From: Phragmites australis
Taxonomy: Eukaryota > Streptophyta > Magnoliopsida > Poales > Poaceae
Direction: 5' to 3'
Assembly: GCF_958298935.1 (NCBI RefSeq)
Contig: NC_084932.1
Location: forward strand, 17,215,501-17,279,500
DNA length: 64,000 nucleotides
Shown: in pieces, positions 46,101 to 57,699 of the stretch
Position numbering within the stretch: position 1 is the stretch's first letter
Layout: each line of letters opens with the position of its first letter
Made by a program: the position numbers and the translations under genes
Notes under the pieces: model-generated
The model's database searches: none
The model's input: the letters and a program-made list of their open reading frames with translations, nothing else
What the model was told of the DNA's origin: nothing

Positions 46101-48976
46101 GTCACGTCAGACTATATAATCTCTAAGTATTGTTTTAATAATGGAATCTATATTAGAATGCTTCGACATGTAGGGCCTACATGTGGATTCAAGGTGTTAA
46201 AACAATATGCTAGAATTATATTGGATATCGCATGCAAATATTCTTGGACATCCTTTCACACCTTTTTCTAGCAAACCCCATATTTTCTTGCGCACTATCA
46301 CATCGTCGCATGTATCCAGTCTTTTATTCCTTTCCTTGTCGATATCATGCCATCGCTATAGTTGGGGTTTTCCTTCAGCAATTAATGTCATAAATTCATC
46401 GAGGATATTTCTAGGGAATATTCTATCTCCTTTTCCCTTTTATCCTTAATTTAATATTTTGAAAGCCTATTCTCCTCCTTCTGAACTCTGATTTGAGTAG
46501 TTCTTGCGCCTAAATTCTTCTAAAATCATATCCTATCCAACCATAGTGTTCTTATGATGTGTTGTATTTGTTTGGTGTATTGTTTCTTAGTTTTTTTTTG
46601 CTTTCTCTTTTGTCGGTAGATCTTGTGAGCAGCATACGACGTGTCAAGAAGAATTGATGAGCTACAAGGTCAAGACTTCAAGATATTCCAGAACCGAGTT
46701 TATGAAGATAACTGAGCAGTAGCCAGGCAAGTGTCCTTGAACATCTTGCACCTATTTTAGGAATTTATGTTAGTTGTTTATCCTTCATGCATGCTTGTCT
46801 AAATTGGAACACCATGATTAGGGTTTACTAGTATTTTTATCATTTTCCTTGTCGCCGTTGATGAGTCTTGGGAATAAAGGGTAGATATGCTAGTCGTTGT
46901 CATGGTTGGGTTATGAATTAAACTTGACTAATGTTATGCAACATGAACCGGGTATGGTAATCTTTTGTAGCAGCATGGTATAGGGATCCTAACAGGATAG
47001 TTGGTTTGAGGATTGATGAGGACATCACTCTTTCGGATACACATACACCGAGTATTCCTCCAACAATAGGTCCATTGACACGAGCTCGTGCATGTCAACT
47101 AAAAAATGAGGTGAGCTCGTTCCTTAGCGTTCATTTATAATTTGATAAGGATGGGATGCTACTGAATAATTGTGATGTATTGTTATGTAGGAACACGGGA
47201 GAAGACCAGCAAGGGCGCCCAAGCCAAGGTGGAGGTCCAATCAAGTTTGAGTCCATTTCGGAGTCCAGGACCAGACTGCACTAAAATCATCGCCCAGGAC
47301 GCATACGGACTCCATTTTCGATGTTCTACACATGGTTGGAAAGCTAAGGAGAGAGGCTTTCCAACAGAACTAGTCCCATGTCCAAATTCTTTCTGAGTCA
47401 ACAGGAATCTTCAAAACAAGTGGACGTCCAAAATCTATCAGGGTGCTACGCCGCCATCTTTTGGCCCGTTGGGCCGTATAACATGTTGGAGTCTATTAGG
47501 GACACGTCTAGGGGTCGCCCGATCCTAGTCTCTTATATACAGTAGCCACCGCCCCAATTAGGATTGGGTTTTGCTTAGATATTGATCTACACAGAGATTG
47601 TGAGATTTTCGCTCTTGTTCCGGACCGACTAGGCCGCCGCAAGTGTTTGTGGAACCCCAACTTTGAGTGCTTGAAATCTATTCACAATATTTCAGATTGC
47701 ATCTACTACGTTCTTGCTTGTGTTCTCGGTACGCTTGCAGGGATTGAGCCTTCTTGGCGAGGTCAACCGCGCGACACGGTTGATAACCAACGGAGCTGTG
47801 GTGTAGTGATTGCAAGGGAGATGATCTGTTCGGGTCGAAGCCTTTGGATCATCAACGTCGAGTTCTCCACCTATCGACTTATTGCTACCTATCGGAAGAT
47901 CAGGCCAACAATCCCATCAAGGATGGTGCAAGAAGGCGCATGTGTTGTGCCGCGCGGTGGGAATGTGTATGTTCCTGTGTGGGATCCTAAGGACCGGTTC
48001 TTGAACATGTAACTAGGCTAGACAGCGCAACCATGAGTCTTATATGGGTATAGCCTGGCCAATTAATTAGCCATCCCTTTGGTTTTGTGGGCACAAGTGG
48101 ATGGTTGAGTGGCATAAGAGAGGGCTTCTGCAGCGATGTAATCGTCTGTTAGCGGTGAAATCTCAGTGGGTGCTTACAGGATGGCGGGAGCTTTGTAACT
48201 GCCTTATAGTGATCTCTTGGCACACACCTCGAAAGTGTGTAAGGTACCGATGAGTACTGGTAAAAGAGTTGATCACGACTCGTGGGTAAAGTGTGCAAAC
48301 TCTGCAGAGTCTATAACTGATCGATCAGCCGTGCTCATGGTTAAGAGTGGGCTTGGACTTCTTCTTGATTAGTTGGGATCAGAGTTCTAGTATGGATGGT
48401 CGGGTAGCCAGGTAATGGGATTACCTGATGAGTTATGGTAGTCGGATATGGAATATCTGGTGAGTTTGGTGGTCGGATGGAATCCGATGTGCTGTTCTTC
48501 TTGCTTACGTTGTGTCTTCACACTTAGTAAATAGGATGCCTGTTTCTTGGAATGATAAGTTAAGGTTGCTTAGTGCAGTAAACCAGTGTCTAACCTTTTC
48601 TTGACTCTAGCCCTAACGTCATCCTTTCTTACACTTGCGGAGTACGATATGTACTCACACTTGTTGTTTTCAATATTAAATATTGCTCAGTTAGAGAAGA
48701 CTACATGGAGATCAAGTAAGCTGAAGAATACAATGAAGATGGAGTGTCCTAGGTCGCGTTGCCCCCTGTCGATTGCATGTGGTGTGCCCAGAAGATCCAT
48801 AGGAGTCCTCTTTTGTTCTTCCGTTGCTGAGTAAACTCTGGTATTTATTTCAATAAAGTTGTTTTGTTCAATATAGAATTGTATATCACTTATATGTCAC
48901 CGCATGTATGATAAAACTGACCTTGGCATACATGTGGATTGCACCTAGTGATTTTTCTAAAAAACTGGGCATGACA
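43177..48976 (+). mobile_element. 5.8-kb solo-LTR-like insertion in the CACTA gene, target duplication ATAAG
   Basis: The insert starts TGTCACACCCC and ends CTGGGCATGACA. ATAAG flanks it at 43172-43176 and 48977-48981. The coding sense of the CACTA gene continues across it (TIKVASGVA on one side, GRPIPES on the other), so the boundaries are firm. It has LTR-type sequence only: U3 related to 30911-33086, a leader with AACAAGGTGAGAACC near 44690 and, near its end (48200-48325), a block shared with the Tekay-like LTRs. A foreign 1-kb piece at about 46985-48010 sits inside it. Without that piece the LTR would be about 4.8 kb. The short frames within are not credible genes. Confidence 0.8.
46985..48010 (+). 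mobile_element. Fragment of a different gypsy element (pol end plus LTR) nested in the solo LTR
   Basis: GPLTRARACQLKNEVSSFLS is readable at about 47070-47130. This is the typical last stretch of a grass gypsy polyprotein. LTR-like sequence follows, with GTTGGAAAGCTAAGGAGAG, a TATA-type CTTATATACAG near 47532 and ATTAGGATTGGGTTTTG. The edges were placed where similarity to Tekay-like LTR sequence stops and resumes and no target duplication was found. The fragment has no intact frame of known function. Confidence 0.45.
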
Positions 48977-48981
48977 ATAAG

Positions 48982-50600
48982 CCACGCCGGAAGCCACCTT
49001 GATGGTAATGTTCCTAGCACCAATGTATAGTTCACACGGTGCCCATGCTGTGATGAGGTCCATAGCATAAGTGATGGAGTCAGCTCCTGGAACTCCCGTG
49101 GATGCACAGCTACTCCGACGCGACCACCGGGGCTGGAGCACGCAACATTAGGAGATGTTGTCAGCTGTTCCTATTTGCTCGTAATGACACCCTATTCACG
49201 CGTTAGGGATTGTCATACTACTTGTGCTATTTTTTCTTTTGTATGTTCCCTCTCATTTTTTTAGCGCTTGTTCAAGCATTTCCATCATCCTAGCTTGTTC
49301 TGTCTCTCGTTCTACATCTTGCTCTACTTGGGATCTCTTTTGACTCTTGTAATTGTCGACGTCGACTGGGAATCCATATTTCCAACCCATCACCCCAACG
49401 CCTTGTGTGCGACCACCGTACTCCTTATTCCCAGGGCCAGGGTGAGCTTGTACCTATCCCTGTCTAGCTTGAAGGAGCCTTTTGTAGACTGCTCATGGGC
49501 TTCCACAAGCTTTTTTGCAAGATCTTGCATCGCTTCTAGGTCTTTAGAGTACATAAAGGATAAGCTTCCATCAGATGAGTAAGAAGCACCCCTCCCAAGA
49601 ATGAAGTGTGTCAATCGTTCGATTCAACCCTCAGTCTCAGGTGTGACACCTCTCTCTCATAGTTCATCTAGCTATTGTTGTCACTGCCTCTCTTTCCTCA
49701 TGTACCCATGACTGCTGACTTTGTCGGGGTATAGGTTCTTCTTCAAGTTTTCTTTGTTCACCTCACTCAATCTCTGCGCTTCTTCCGACAACTTGTACTC
49801 CGCAAAGGCTTGCCAATGATCTTCCAGTTGTAGCCATTTGCAAAAATCCGGCATTGTAGCTTTCTGGACATACGTTATATTTAGTGTTCCCTTCCAGTTC
49901 TTAAATGAAAGGCTCATGATCATTAGCGTCTTACACTTAACTACTTTCATATATGTCTCTTCAGGAAAGTCGAACTTCTTTAATATCTTGGGCCACAAGA
50001 TATCGTAATTGATCAAATCAGGAACCACATGCGGTCACCTCGTTCGCCAGTCCATAATCTGTAGCTGATGGGCATGTGATCCTTAATAGCAATCCCACAG
50101 ACTGACTTATACGACCCTAGAACTCTCTCTGGTGCAGTTGGCTCCCCTACTGGTGAGACCTCCGTGATCACAAATTGTCCCATAGGCATCTTCGAGGGAC
50201 CTCAGACACGATGCTGCTCTTAGGATTGCTCATTGTCGTGACCCTCCGGAGCATCAAGCATCTGCGCATAAGTGAAAAAACTATTGGGAACCTATACAAT
50301 AATATGTATAACAGATGCATTCATTTATTTATAAATTACCTCATCGCCTCCACAGGCATCTATTTGGTCCAAGTTGGGGTAGTGGCTCAGGCTATCTTCA
50401 ATTCTTGACGGTGTCACTACATCTCCTTCTAGCACCTGGGCTGGATTGGTGGTTGGTGATGTTATCCCTTCCTGGGAGTTCTGCATATGATGATGACGAG
50501 CGGTTGAGTATTCTACGTATAAAAAGTAGAGGATGGAAGGAGATAGAGATAAAGCCAACAAAGGAGGGAGGGAGGTTGTTGAAAGAGTGATATAACCATG
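48982..50600 (-). pseudogene. CACTA second gene, N-terminal part with plant transposase (Transposase_24-like) domain
   Basis: At 50028-49681 the minus strand reads WPKILKKFDFPEETYMKVVK and then the hallmark WQAFAEYKLSEEAQRLSEVN, matching the Ptta/En/Spm plant transposase domain. It continues at 49614-49390 (LGRGASYSSDG and a coiled coil) and 49141-48982 (PCELYIGARNITIKVASGVA), where the solo LTR interrupts it. Upstream, 50245-50200 reads as MLDAPEGHDNEQS-like sequence and likely belongs to an earlier exon. In these elements this protein accompanies the TNP2 transposase and may bind element ends. Stops and introns make it non-functional here. Confidence 0.65.
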
Positions 50601-51129
50601 AATGAGTCAATAGATATAATGTATACACATATAATATTATAAATGAGTATGTTAAGACCACATTTAACAAAAATAAGTCACATCTTACATAGCAAAGTAG
50701 GCATAAAGGTACTGACAGTTGACAAATTGATCTTACAAGTCACATCATCTTACATAGCAAAATAATGATGATTGCAATTAGAACATGGATTATAATATCT
50801 TTACACGTGAAATCACACTTCTTATTTTTGAAGTTAGCCAATTTTAGTTCGGCTTGGATGACTTGGCTATTGTATGCCACAACAACTTCATGTTTGGACT
50901 TGTATCCTTTGTAACATGCTCCTTTGAATCCATTAACTTATGCGTGGCATTCCTCCCAACTAAAGAACACTCAACTTTATCCACCACGATGGACAACATA
51001 CCATGTCATAGCAATCCTAAATTTCAGATAATATGTAAAAATGATATACTACAAACCACACTAACACCAAAGAATATTCTTCCAAAAAACTATTAGGCAC
51101 AGTGCATCTAGCAAATGGCCTTAGGACTT
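50601..51129. other. AT-rich CACTA interior without recognised coding sequence
   Basis: A 25-base stretch (ACATCTTACATAGCAAA) occurs at 50681 and again near 50745, a small direct repeat. Nothing else was recognised. Confidence 0.5.
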
Positions 51130-51138
51130 CAATACTAA

Positions 51139-51407
51139 TTACCTGTTCAGAGAGAAAGCATTCTTCTCAAATCAGCATTTATGTGCCAGTCCTACTGGTT
51201 TAGAGAGCATCTTCTCTTAAGACGAGCTGGATGCTCTATCTGAGGTTGACCTCAACAATTTTGTTTTAGGTTGGGCTAAAAGAAAAATGTTAAGGTCAAC
51301 CTCGGATAGGGTGTCTAGCTCGTCTTGAGAGAAGATGCCCGCTGAACTAGTAGGACTTGCACATAAATGCTGACTTGAGAACAACGTTTCCTCTTCAAAC
51401 AGGTAAT
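51139..51407. mobile_element. 269-bp hairpin MITE, probably Mutator-derived
   Basis: The two arms, 51139-51257 and 51290-51407, are inverted copies with about five of six bases matching, separated by a 32-base loop rich in T. The arms include CATTTATGTGC and AGACGAGCT in both orientations. The flanks CAATACTAA (51130-51138) and CAGTACTAA (51408-51416) match at 8 of 9 bases, fitting a 9-bp target duplication. A transcript through it would fold into one long hairpin that could feed a small-RNA pathway. No coding capacity. Confidence 0.8.
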
Positions 51408-51416
51408 CAGTACTAA

Positions 51417-52560
51417 AGTACTAGAAGTAATAAAGAAATATGTCCCTGAGGCATATCATCATCGCCACTATTTTATTGTATTTCAAAAGAAATGTTTGTT
51501 TCTCCGTAGAGAGCATTTACCTGAAAATGGTGTATAACTACTCAATATTAATGTAAAATCTAGAAAATTAGCAGCATTTGCATCAAATTATGGAGATAAT
51601 TATCTCCTTTCATCATTTGCTCATCTAACAAAGAATAACATAAGCTAACAAAAATCTATAGAATGGGGTCTAGCAGTAGGATCATAATCGCTCTTATACT
51701 TGGACCAATGTCTCAGCTCGAATTGGTACCAAAGTGCTTTTACATTAAAAAGACTACAGAAAAGATCAATCTACTAGAAAATAAATCATCAAAATCTACG
51801 TAATGTGGCAGCATACAGAATTACCATTGTGAAACAAAAACCATGCATACAGAATTCATGAGCCAGAAATTCTAATTGTAAAACAACCTTGAAACAATCA
51901 AGACAACCAGGAATCTATATTAAAAACATATTCTTTTAAGTTGGCTATATCCACATATGTTGAACTCTCTTTTGGACTAAATCAACCAATATATAGCATT
52001 AGTGATATGCATGTGTAATTACATTGCAATATCAATTTACATTGCCATATGATTGATTCTATTAAACACATGAACTCTCTTTACAACTAAATAAACCAAT
52101 CTCTGTCCAGCTAACAATATCCACACATTATTTCTCTCTTCGAATATGTCAATGATGTACCGATGCTATACTATTTCATAGCACATCAACAAACTTGAAA
52201 ATAAGAAAGATGATTCAATTACCCCAACAATCACCACTGGAACCAATTGGAGCTCAAATCGGTCAAATGCAGCACACAATTAAAGCTCAGAACGGATGAT
52301 ACCTACAAGATGGCAAGGGTTTGGGTGGCAGGGTGCATGGGCTGGGCGTCGAGGAGGACAGGAATGGCACTGGGGAGGAGGACGGTGACAGCGCTAGGGA
52401 GGAGAACGACAGCGTCGAGGAGGACAGGGATAGCAGGGATGGGCTCACTGGAGCAGGCTTGTGGTCCTCCGGTGGTGTGGGATCCTCAGCGTCGGGAGGC
52501 ATGTCAGTGGAGGGCACATCGAAGTGGAAAATTTTTCTAAGTGTCAAAAGATACAAGGTC
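51417..52560 (-). other. CACTA 5' interior, possible first exon
   Basis: AT-rich except for 52310-52560, where the minus strand is open for 92 codons and reads MPPDAEDPTPPEDHKPAPVS and then Ser/Pro-rich sequence. This is the right place for a low-complexity first exon of the CACTA gene, but a splice link to 50600 was not established. Confidence 0.3.
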
Positions 52561-52678
52561 GTCAAGCCATTTTATAGGGGAGGACTTTCACTGCCAGCAC
52601 AATATGACCACCGGTAGTGAAATGGTACCTTCACTGTCAGCTCAAGAGGACTACCTACTTTCACTGCTGGCCCAATAT

Positions 52679-55670
52679 TGTCACACCCGGTTTTAAGACC
52701 AAAACCAGATGTAAACTATATGTATGCCAGGATCAGTTTATTCATACATATAGTGAGTTCATTAGTGCGTAACAGACACAATGCTTCTTATTACAGCGCT
52801 ATTTATTACAAAATGACCACACACGGGTCTAAAGAAAAATACACCACAGCGGAAAAAGAACGGCGCAGCTCCAAACCAACAGGCAGCCGACCGAGAGTTC
52901 CACAAGCCTAGAACTCGACACCATCTTCAGGGAAGTCGTCCTCAGGGAATTCTTCAAAAGTTTCACCTTCTGAAACAGCAAGCGTGAGTATTTCCAATAC
53001 TCAACAAGTGGAGGAAAAATTTAATTTGATATGGTGGCTTGAATTAAGGCTTCCTATTCCCTAGAGTTTCATTTGCATAAAAGCCAATTTTATCCCTGAA
53101 CTATGGAAAAGCAAATTTTATTTTAAACAGGAAAAGATGTACCAAAGATTTTCTTTAACCTCCGAGAATTCAACCCAATTCTCAATCCAAGTAAAACAAC
53201 CACCCGACTAATCATGTGAGGGTCCATGCTGCTCATAACCGTGAGCACGGCTGAATATTCAGTTTGACACTCTGCAGAGTTTGTACACTTTACCCACGAG
53301 TCATGATCTTCTCTGTTGCCAGTACCTGCCGGTACATTACACACTTCCGGGGTGTGCGCCAAGAGATCACCACGAGGCTTTTCCAAAGAGTCTCCCAGTA
53401 TGCACTTGCCCACTGAGGTTTCACCGCCGTACATAAGTGGAGTAAGCCTCCACCCCAGAAGCCCCCTCTTGTGCCGGGTAGAATCGGGAAGTAACCCTTC
53501 CTTATCTACACATCCAATAGGGTCATACAACACTGGGAGAACATCTAATTACTAGGCCAAGCCGTACCATATTGGTCTCGTGGTTGTTCTGTTTTCCATG
53601 GATGGTCGCTCCATGAACCGGTCCTTAAAATGGTCTGGGCAAGACCGCCAATAACCCCATAAGGGTAGATTACCAAACATTTCCAAACAACCAACCATGC
53701 TGGGAAAAGTAGCCCCTTTCTTGCCCAAAACCCCAATTATCTTTGTTGTTAACTCCCTTAACAACATCAGTTTTCATGACATACTTCCTATATCAACTTT
53801 TAGTTCATAACTCATGATTCATCACCTACACGCTACATGTTCATCTAAAGCATGGCTAAGCATAAACATGATGTTATTTTCAGGATAAAACATCTACAAC
53901 TAACACTAGTTTTTGCTATACTACCCATTTTGTAAAACAACATGCATATTGGATAAAGACTATTTTTATATAAAAACTGGGTTTGCAACATGGTCAAGAC
54001 ACTTGCCTTCTTCGAAGTGATGCACAGGTCCTTCAAAATCTTCTTCCTGAAAGTTTCCGAACTCCTGGACTGAATCGTCTACACGAGCACACAATCATAC
54101 ATAAGAATAGTACACCAAACAGACCTAAAACTAGGGAAAAACCCTATAAACAGAATCTACACGTCGCTACGAGAATATGAGCGCAAAGATCATCTAAATC
54201 GGAGCTACGAGTAAAAAGTTGTGAGCATTTGAAGTTCTAGGGGTGTTTCTGCAATTTTTCTTATTATCAGAGAAAATACGAATTCTTTTTATACTGAAAA
54301 TTGGATTTATGACGTCATAAAGCAAAATAGATTTATTTCTTAAAACAAAATCGTATGGAATAGGTCTACAGGACTATGGACCATGGCCTGGAAGGCCGGT
54401 CCAAGCCTACGGTGCACCGGATTTCAAAGGGGTATGTACTAAATAATCTGGGCCGTTGGATCTTGATCGGGCAGCCGAGGTTGAAGGGGGCTTGGCCGGT
54501 GGCACAAGCATGCACGGGCGGCAACCAGCGGCGGCAGGGATCGCCGGACCTTCACCGGAATGGCGCAAACGAGCACGGACCTCGGCAGGGGATGGCGCAA
54601 AAGATAGAGGAGGCGAAGGGAAGTCTTACAGAGGGCTTCTTGTTGGCGGAGAGGGTCCAAAGGTGGCTGGCGGCAAAGAATGGTGGTCGGCGACCTCGGA
54701 GCTCGATGCGGTGGCACTCCGGTGATGGGGAGAAGCCGAGGAACGCCGGGAGACTTCATCGAGGGCCCTGCGACGCCCAAGAGCAAGAGCCAGGGTCAAA
54801 AGAGGGCTCGGACAAGAAGAACAAGGGTGGCAGTGAGCTCTCACCGGCAGCGGAGAAGAAGACCGGTGTCGGGGTCAATTCCGTGCGGGAGAGAAAGAGG
54901 AGAAGGGTGGACGGGGTGCTCGAAAGGATGGAGAACTTGGTGGCACGAATTTTATAGAAGGGAAGGGGGAGAGAGGGAGCTGCATGGCCGGCCGAACCTT
55001 CAATGCCGGAGCTACTCCGTGCGGCAGGAAATGGCATCAGGCGGCCGTTTCACAAAATTGATGAGGGGGAAAAGGAGGGGAAGAGCATGCGCATGCGACG
55101 GTTTGGCGCTCGGGCGGAGAGATGAGCGGGGCGGCTCCAATTGAAACGGCGGCGGCGTTAATCAGGCAGGCGGGCGGACGAAGGTGGGGGAAGGGGAGCC
55201 AATCAGGCGGTGGCTCGGCTCGCTGCTCGGTGGGTCCCACGCGGCGGCGAGAGCGGGGGCGACGGGCCGGCTGGAGTGGTCGACTCGGCGGGCGCTCGGC
55301 CGACTTGGGCTGGCGCTGGGAGAGAGGCCGGCCCACGCGGGAGGGGAAAGGAGGGAGGGGAGGAAGGAAAACTGGGCCAGAAGAAAGAATTCGGCCCTAG
55401 CGTAATTTCTTAATTTCCAAAACTTTTTCCATTAGAATTTTCAACATATTTCAAAATGAGGTATTAAAGCGGCGAAATCTAGCGAAATTTGCAAACTTTT
55501 TCCATCCAATAAAACCTTAATGCATCTATAACGGCATGAATGCAATCAAACAATTTTTCTAGGCCAAGTTAAATTTAGAAATTAATTTCCTATTGAGCTA
55601 AGTTGCAGCGCCTGATCAATTTCTAACAAAATTTTAAATTATTGCAAATATTGAATTTTTGGGTGTTACA
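52679..55670 (-). repeat. 3' LTR of the Tekay-like element (2992 bp)
   Basis: On the plus strand it starts TGTCACACCC and ends GGGTGTTACA. It matches 61464-64000. It carries about 130 bases (53148-53277) and about 16 bases near 53998 that the other LTR lacks. The TATA box for the minus strand is at 54950-54957. From there the leader (R-U5) runs about 2.27 kb to the LTR end, which is unusually long. Confidence 0.9.
54950..54957 (-). promoter_or_regulatory. TATA box of the 3' LTR (minus strand)
   Basis: CTATAAAA on the minus strand in the context CCCTTCTATAAAATTCG. The same motif in the 5' LTR is at 63587-63594. The GC-rich stretch upstream (55000-55400) and the pyrimidine-poor leader downstream fit a core promoter. 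Confidence 0.6.
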
Positions 55671-55686
55671 AACCTACCCCCCTTAG
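55671..55686 (-). other. Polypurine tract
   Basis: CTAAGGGGGGTAGGTT on the minus strand directly precedes the 3' LTR start TGTAACACCC. This is the expected place for the plus-strand primer in reverse transcription. Confidence 0.75.
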
Positions 55687-55763
55687 GATGTATCTCGCCC
55701 TTGAGATTCGGGTTGATCTTCATACAGCTGCGGGAATTCTGCCTTCAGATCATCTTCTCGCTC

Positions 55764-57346
55764 CTAGGTTGCCTCATCTTCTGAGTGACGACTCCATTGA
55801 ACCTTGCACATTCTAATTGCCTTTCTTCTCGTCATTAGCTCTGCAGTGTCCAGAATTCTGATAGGATATTCTGCATAGGTCAGATCTTCTTTTGGGTCCA
55901 CTTCTTCCAAGGACAACTGTTCTTCTGGCATTCTTAAACATTTCTTTAATTGAGATACATGAAATACGTCACGCACATCAGCCAGTGCAGATGGTAGTTC
56001 CAGCTGATAGGCTACCTCTCCACGTCTAGCGACTATCTTGAATGGTCCAATATACCTGGGTGCCAATTTTCCTTTAACCTTAAACCTACGGAGACCTCTG
56101 ATAGGTGAGACTTTCAAATACACCATATCTCTCACTTCAAAGGTCAATCCTCTCCATCGATTATCCGCATAACTCTTTTGTCGGGACTGTGCAGTCCTCA
56201 AGTTTTCCCGTATGGCTTGAAACTGCTCTTCTGCTCTTCTAAGAACTTCTGGCCCAAACACTTGGCTTTCTCCAGTTTCATTCCAATACAGCGGAGTTCT
56301 GCACTTTCTACCATACAAAGCTTCAAATGGAGATATTTTGAGGCTGGCTTGGTAGCTGTTATTGTAAGAAAACTTTGCATATGGTAAGATTTTATCCCAA
56401 CTCTGCTTGTACTTCAAGGTGCAGGCTCTTAACATGTCTTCCAACACTTGGTTGGTCCTCTCTGTCTGTCCTTCGGTTTGGGGGTGATATGCGGAACTGA
56501 AGTTCAGTTTAGTGTCCAAGGATTCATGTAGCTTCTGCCAGAAGCGAGAGGTAAATTGGGTTCCTCTATCTGACACAATCTTTTGGGTACCCCATGTAGA
56601 CACACAATCCTTGACATATACAACTCAGCAAGTTTCGCACTTGAATATATTGTCTTGACTGGGATAAAATGCGCAACTTTCGTTAAGCGATCCACCACTA
56701 CCCAGATAGAATCGTAGCCTACTTGAGTACGGGGTAACCCGACGATGAAATCCATACCGATTTCTTCCTACTTCCACTCTGGAACTTTCAATGGTTGCAA
56801 TAATCCTGCTGGCCTTTGATGTTCTGCCTTTACTCTCTGACAGGTGTCGCACAAAGCCACATATTCTGCAACACCTGTCTTCATACCATACCACCAATAA
56901 TACTCTTTCAGATCCTAGTACATCTTGGTGCTTCCAGGGTGAATGGAATATGCAGAATCATGTGCTTCTCGTAAAATCAAATCCTTCAAAATTTTCTGGT
57001 TGGGCACACAAATCCTTTTCCCAAACCACACTATTCCTTAATTATCTTCCGAGAATCCCGGTGCCTTATTTGTTTTTATGAGTTCTTTGATCTCCTTTAT
57101 TTTCCCATCTTCGCATTGTCCTTTTCGGATGTCTTGTTCCAATTGTGACTCCATTTCTATTACCATTGCATCCATGTCAGCAACAAAACCTAAATTTAAC
57201 CTCTCAAACTCCTTGCATAATTCCGGCTGACTTCCTTGCAACATAGTCATATTGCAATAACCCTTCCTACTCAGGGCATCTGCCACAACATTTGCTTTCC
57301 TAGGATGGTAATGTATTCCCACATCATAATCTTTGATTAGTTCCAA
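55764..57346 (-). pseudogene. Integrase with C-terminal chromodomain, broken
   Basis: The order on the minus strand is the RNase-H-to-integrase linker (ADALSRKGY, about 57290), the zinc-binding block (HDSAYSIHP, then CDTCQR, about 56960-56840), the core with GMDFIVGLP (about 56750), SDRGTQF (about 56570) and QTERTNQ (about 56465), which keep the D, D and E residues, then KLAPRYIGPF, and a chromodomain with YPIRILDTAE and KVQWSRHSEDEAT. A stop at 55764-55766 replaces the Trp that normally follows in chromodomains. Other stops are at 57038, 56915 and 56768, and a one-base deletion lies near 56590. The enzyme would integrate cDNA, and the chromodomain would steer it to certain chromatin. This copy is dead. 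Confidence 0.85.
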
Positions 57347-57699
57347 CCATCTTCGTTGCCGCAGATTAAGATCGGTTGGGTAAAAATATATTTTAGGCTT
57401 TTATGATCCATATATATTTCACATCGGTTACCAATGAGGTAGTGCCTCCAAATCTTTAGGGCGTGAACCACTGCAGCTAATTCCAAATCGTGGGTCGGAT
57501 AATTTTCCTCATGTTTCCTCAACTGCCTAGATGCATATGCTACCACATGACCTTCCTGCATAAGCACACATCCCAACCCTTGTCGAGACGCATCACAATA
57601 CACACAGAATGACTTCTGGTATCTGGCATAATAAGAACCGGCGCGGTGGTCAACTTTTTCTTCAACTCGTTGAAACTGGCTTCTCGAGCGACTGTCCAT
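57337..57699 (-). pseudogene. RNase H part of pol, in a shifted frame
   Basis: [20 protein letters not shown] and then [20 protein letters not shown] and HKSLKYIF are the conserved RNase H blocks of Ty3/gypsy pol, with Asp, Glu and Asp in place. A one-base deletion near 57618 separates it from the reverse transcriptase frame and another near 57370 separates it from the integrase frame. Confidence 0.85.

Larger units (their letters stand above)
40185..52678 (-). mobile_element. CACTA element, interrupted by three later insertions
   Basis: The left terminus is CACTACTGCAGAAATCCC at 40185, followed by subterminal repeats (TTTCACTACCGG, GCCGGCAGTG). Inverse copies of the same repeats (ACCACCGGTAGTGAAA near 52605) mark the inner part of the right end, which is cut at 52678 by an LTR retrotransposon. 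On the minus strand there is a Transposase_24-type gene (50600-48982) that continues across a solo LTR at 43177-48976 into an Ulp1-like region (43171-41300) and a repeat-coding tail (40985-40562). I saw no TNP2-type transposase, so this copy is non-autonomous, unless that gene lies beyond the inserted element. Confidence 0.75.

Noticed and set aside
51139..51407. Hairpin as a microRNA precursor
   Set aside because: Arms are long and evenly paired, the element has MITE-like flanks and there is no sign of a single conserved 21-nt duplex.
54376..54957. 193-codon plus-strand frame in the left LTR, also present in the right LTR at 63013-63594
   Set aside because: It is antisense to the element and ends on the TATA box. 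The two copies differ at about 30 residues, and by eye most base differences change the residue, so there is no sign of purifying selection. A GC-rich leader gives such frames by chance.
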